Part shown: piece by piece, positions 61,971 through 64,000 of the stretch
How positions within the stretch are numbered: the first letter of the stretch is position 1
Layout of the letters: every line of letters starts with the position of its first letter
Assembly (NCBI RefSeq): GCF_000632495.1
Contig: NZ_JFZT01000015.1
Span: forward strand, 72,673 to 136,672
DNA: 64,000 bases
Direction: 5' to 3'
DNA from: Candidatus Acidianus copahuensis
GTDB lineage: Archaea; Thermoproteota; Thermoprotei_A; Sulfolobales; Sulfolobaceae
The notes under the pieces: model-generated
Told to the model about the DNA's origin: nothing
Database searches by the model: none
The model's input: only the letters and a program-made list of their open reading frames with translations
Program-made: the position numbers and the translations under genes

Positions 61971-62006
61971 GTCCTACGTCCTTCACTCTCGGTTAAAATA
62001 AGGGTA

Positions 62007-62852
62007 TTATAGGGATTTCAAGAACTCCATTCCTCTTCTAATTCCTTCTATCATACCGTAATAGTGAGAACCCTTTTTCTTTCCGAGAAAAACCTGATAT
62101 TCATGAGCAACGTTAATCTCGCGGAGTTTTTCGTGCAGTTTCTCATTAGATAGCATAGTAGTTGTATCAAACCAGTTCACAGAGATAAATAGCTTCGTTT
62201 TAGATAAGTCGCTGTTTACCTTATTTATAGGAAATTCCTTTTTCCAAGCCGAATATAGGGATTCGTCTAGCGAGACCTTTTCGTTATCAATTTTCACTGT
62301 AGATAATAACTTTCCTTCAGAGAATAGGTTATCCATTGTCTCTAACATGTCCGTAAAATATGCTATTGCAGTGTCCTTATCTGAATCCATCATCTTGGCT
62401 AACAACTCAGAATTTCCTTTAACGTTGAAGAAGGATTTTCCGAACATTGAAGGGGCTGAAGAGACTATTACTGCATCAAATTTTTCTGGATATTTAGAGG
62501 CTATATTTAGAGCTCCCCACCCACCCATTGAGGCACCTGCTAAAATTACATGATTCACTTCCTTTGCGAACCTTTCAATAACTCTAAGGACAACATCCGA
62601 ATAATTTCCATAAAACCACGAACCCTTCATAAGGTTAGAGAACCTATCGTCCTTTGAGACAAAGTTACATGGTTTACCGAGAGAACCGTCTGGTTCTACA
62701 ACCATATAACCTTCTGGTATATCTATCAAGTTGAGGAACGGTTTACCCGGATGAAAACCATAAGGCTCTAAGACTACTATAAGCTTATTCTCCTTTCCTT
62801 TACGCATAATAATTGCCTCTTTCCCATCAAGGGATATCTTCTCAAACTCCAT
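62007..62852 (-). CDS. Alpha/beta hydrolase (esterase)
   Basis: A 281-residue hydrolase. The nucleophile elbow is AGASMGGWGALNIA (Ser in GxSxGG), near residue 106. The His is in KKGSHYYG near the C-terminus, and an acid around residue 230. VVLEPYGFHPGK early on matches the oxyanion strand of esterase D/PHB-depolymerase-like proteins. It would cleave a short ester or peptide-like bond. It is monocistronic. Confidence 0.78.
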   Translation of the reverse strand: MEFEKISLDGKEAIIMRKGKENKLIVVLEPYGFHPGKPFLNLIDIPEGYMVVEPDGSLGKPCNFVSKDDRFSNLMKGSWFYGNYSDVVLRVIERFAKEVNHVILAGASMGGWGALNIASKYPEKFDAVIVSSAPSMFGKSFFNVKGNSELLAKMMDSDKDTAIAYFTDMLETMDNLFSEGKLLSTVKIDNEKVSLDESLYSAWKKEFPINKVNSDLSKTKLFISVNWFDTTTMLSNEKLHEKLREINVAHEYQVFLGKKKGSHYYGMIEGIRRGMEFLKSL

Positions 62853-62970
62853 AATTTATATAACGTTAGAGATTTTAGAAAACTTTCGGATGTTACTATC
62901 ACAACTAAAGCTAAGTATTAAAAAAAATACAGAGATGAAGTTCAGAAGTTTTTATGCTTATATTAATAGT

Positions 62971-63462
62971 TCAGTATGTGATTTCTGTCTGAGTAATCAT
63001 CTGTCTTAAAACTGTTAATAAGGTCTTTAGATGCGAACGCCTAATAGTAAAGGAATTGTCATCCTGGGGTCTAGGATGAAATTCTCCATGGAGTTTCTCA
63101 GAATTTAGAAAATCTACAATAAGAGAATTTCTTCCCGTCTTATATGAAAGGTAGTCAATAATGGAGAAATAATCTTGATATGTTGAGATCTCGAAACCGA
63201 GCCTTAATCCTATTGCCTTCAAGATGAAAGATAAGGACTTCCAGTATGCCTCACCAGCACTTACTAGATCACCTTTCTCCTCTAAGAGATCCCCTCTTTT
63301 CTCCATTTCGTAACTAAGACTCTGAAGAACTCTTATTTCCTCTTCCGTATTTAGTGTGCTAAGGACGATATCAGTAAGAATATCCTCAATAGGCTTGTTG
63401 GAAATTTCTGATTTTTTCTTTAATTCAAGGTAAATTCCTTCTGGAATGTCTATTGAAGTCAT
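62971..63462 (-). CDS. PaREP1-family protein
   Basis: A 163-residue helical protein of the archaeal PaREP1 group. There is an N-terminal ribbon-like segment (IDIPEGIYLELKKKSEISNK), then GDLVSAGEAYWKSLSFILKA (the GDxxxAxExxW core) and LHGEFHPRP near residue 130. The fold is related to HEPN domains. These genes occur in multiple copies in crenarchaea, often with mobile DNA. Function is not settled. Confidence 0.75.
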   Translation of the reverse strand: MTSIDIPEGIYLELKKKSEISNKPIEDILTDIVLSTLNTEEEIRVLQSLSYEMEKRGDLLEEKGDLVSAGEAYWKSLSFILKAIGLRLGFEISTYQDYFSIIDYLSYKTGRNSLIVDFLNSEKLHGEFHPRPQDDNSFTIRRSHLKTLLTVLRQMITQTEITY

Positions 63463-63603
63463 ATGTAATTATTATTTGAGGTTTATTTAAGTATACGCTT
63501 GCTTCACGCATATCCAATTATCTCAGAAAGGTGAAATGGTCAGAATACACATAGGAAAATAATCATTTTCTTCAGATAAGGTAATATTCGAACCACGTTG
63601 AAT

Positions 63604-63640
63604 CTTTACAACTGAAAACTTCGCCCTTTGGGAGGTCAGT
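63604..63640 (-). repeat. TnpB-end-like hairpin repeat, minus-strand copy
   Basis: On the minus strand: CTGACCTCCCAAAGGGCGAA then GTTTTCAGTTGTAAAG. It keeps both the CTGACCTCC entry and the TTTTCAGTTGTAAA exit of the 57965 repeat, with a shorter, partly eroded stem. Confidence 0.55.
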
Positions 63641-63695
63641 CCCAAACATTCAGTAAGATAAAAAAAGATAAAAATGTTATTCTATTTATAATCTA

Positions 63696-64000
63696 ATGAT
63701 AATTGCCGAAGGACTTACGAAATCCTTTGAGAAAAGGCAAATCTTAGACGTTACTTTCAACGTCGATAACAGATCTATCACTGGCTTTATTGGACCAAAC
63801 GGTGCAGGGAAAACTACAACTATTAAGATACTCTCCGGTCTTCTAAGGAAGACCTCAGGAAAAGTAGAGGTCTTTGGAGAGGATCCGTGGAATAATCCTA
63901 AAGTCTACGAAAGAATGTCTGCAATATTCACAACGATATATCATCCTCAGGAAGTAAAAGTCTACGAATATCTAACAGACTTGGGGAGAATATATGGAAA
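63696..64000 (+). CDS. ABC transporter ATP-binding protein, 5' part
   Basis: The first 101 residues are visible and run off the window. GLTKSFEKRQILDVTF is followed by Walker A (GPNGAGKTTT at about residues 38-47) and ILSGLLRKTSGKVEVFG with the glycine after the loop. Spacing and HPQEVKVYEYL fit the DrrA/CcmA-type exporter ATPases. The signature and Walker B lie outside. Confidence 0.85.
   Translation, partial: MIIAEGLTKSFEKRQILDVTFNVDNRSITGFIGPNGAGKTTTIKILSGLLRKTSGKVEVFGEDPWNNPKVYERMSAIFTTIYHPQEVKVYEYLTDLGRIYG

Noticed and set aside
63575..63600. TTCGAACCAC as a possible tRNA T-arm
   Set aside because: No matching acceptor stem or anticodon arm within 90 bases on either strand.

Overview
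The window is chromosomal DNA of a thermoacidophilic crenarchaeon of the order Sulfolobales (Sulfolobus, Saccharolobus, Acidianus or a close relative; genus not resolved). The DNA is AT-rich. Many genes start on an ATG about 26 bases downstream of a TATA box centre, the usual leaderless arrangement in this order. The gene content also fits: a PolB2 (Dpo2) operon, four HTH_10 (Bat-type) regulators, a sugar-binding protein with a pilin-like class III signal, a PaREP1 protein, VapBC, and TnpB-type transposon debris. I saw no rRNA, tRNA or CRISPR array.

Layout. 0-3.6 kb: part of a sugar ABC importer (binding protein and two permeases) and an HTH_10 regulator. 4-8.6 kb: amino acid permease, rhamnonate dehydratase-like enolase-superfamily enzyme, zinc alcohol dehydrogenase, second HTH_10 regulator. 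8.7-13 kb: tnpB debris, an MFS transporter and a metallo-beta-lactamase-fold protein that has lost its metal motif. 13-21.3 kb: HAD phosphatase, membrane proteins, an amidohydrolase, an acyl-CoA synthetase and a TDT-family transporter. 22-25.3 kb: BluB, a Cas4-like nuclease, an LDH2-type dehydrogenase and a small zinc protein. 25.6-28.2 kb: the three-gene dpo2 operon, preceded by two ANTTTC boxes in direct repeats. 28.8-35.6 kb: an unknown gene pair, then a catabolic cluster (enolase-superfamily enzyme, SDR, thiolase-like/DUF35 pair, amidohydrolase) and glutamate dehydrogenase. 35.9-38.6 kb: an ABC exporter with its own regulator. 38.8-42.2 kb: acetoacetate decarboxylase-like protein, a TusA fusion protein, an MFS transporter.

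42.2-50.4 kb and 57.9-62 kb are gene-decay zones. Frameshifted or interrupted ATPases, ABC ATPases and membrane proteins lie beside intact small regulators, VapBC and several copies of a hairpin that looks like the right end of TnpB transposons. Between them, 50.4-57.9 kb is an intact catabolic block: MFS transporter, MBL hydrolase overlapping an acyl-CoA ligase, SDRs, a DsrE-like protein and a mannonate dehydratase-like enzyme. The window ends with an esterase, a PaREP1 protein and the start of another ABC ATPase.

Taken together, the intact genes suggest uptake of sugars, amino acids and organic acids. Dehydratases of the enolase and UxuA families, SDR/MDR oxidoreductases, CoA ligases and thiolase-like enzymes would then process them. 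The points most worth a second look are the dpo2 promoter, the orphan TnpB-end hairpins, operator-like palindromes in front of AAA ATPases and the MBL gene, the MBL pseudoenzyme, and the TusA fusion protein.
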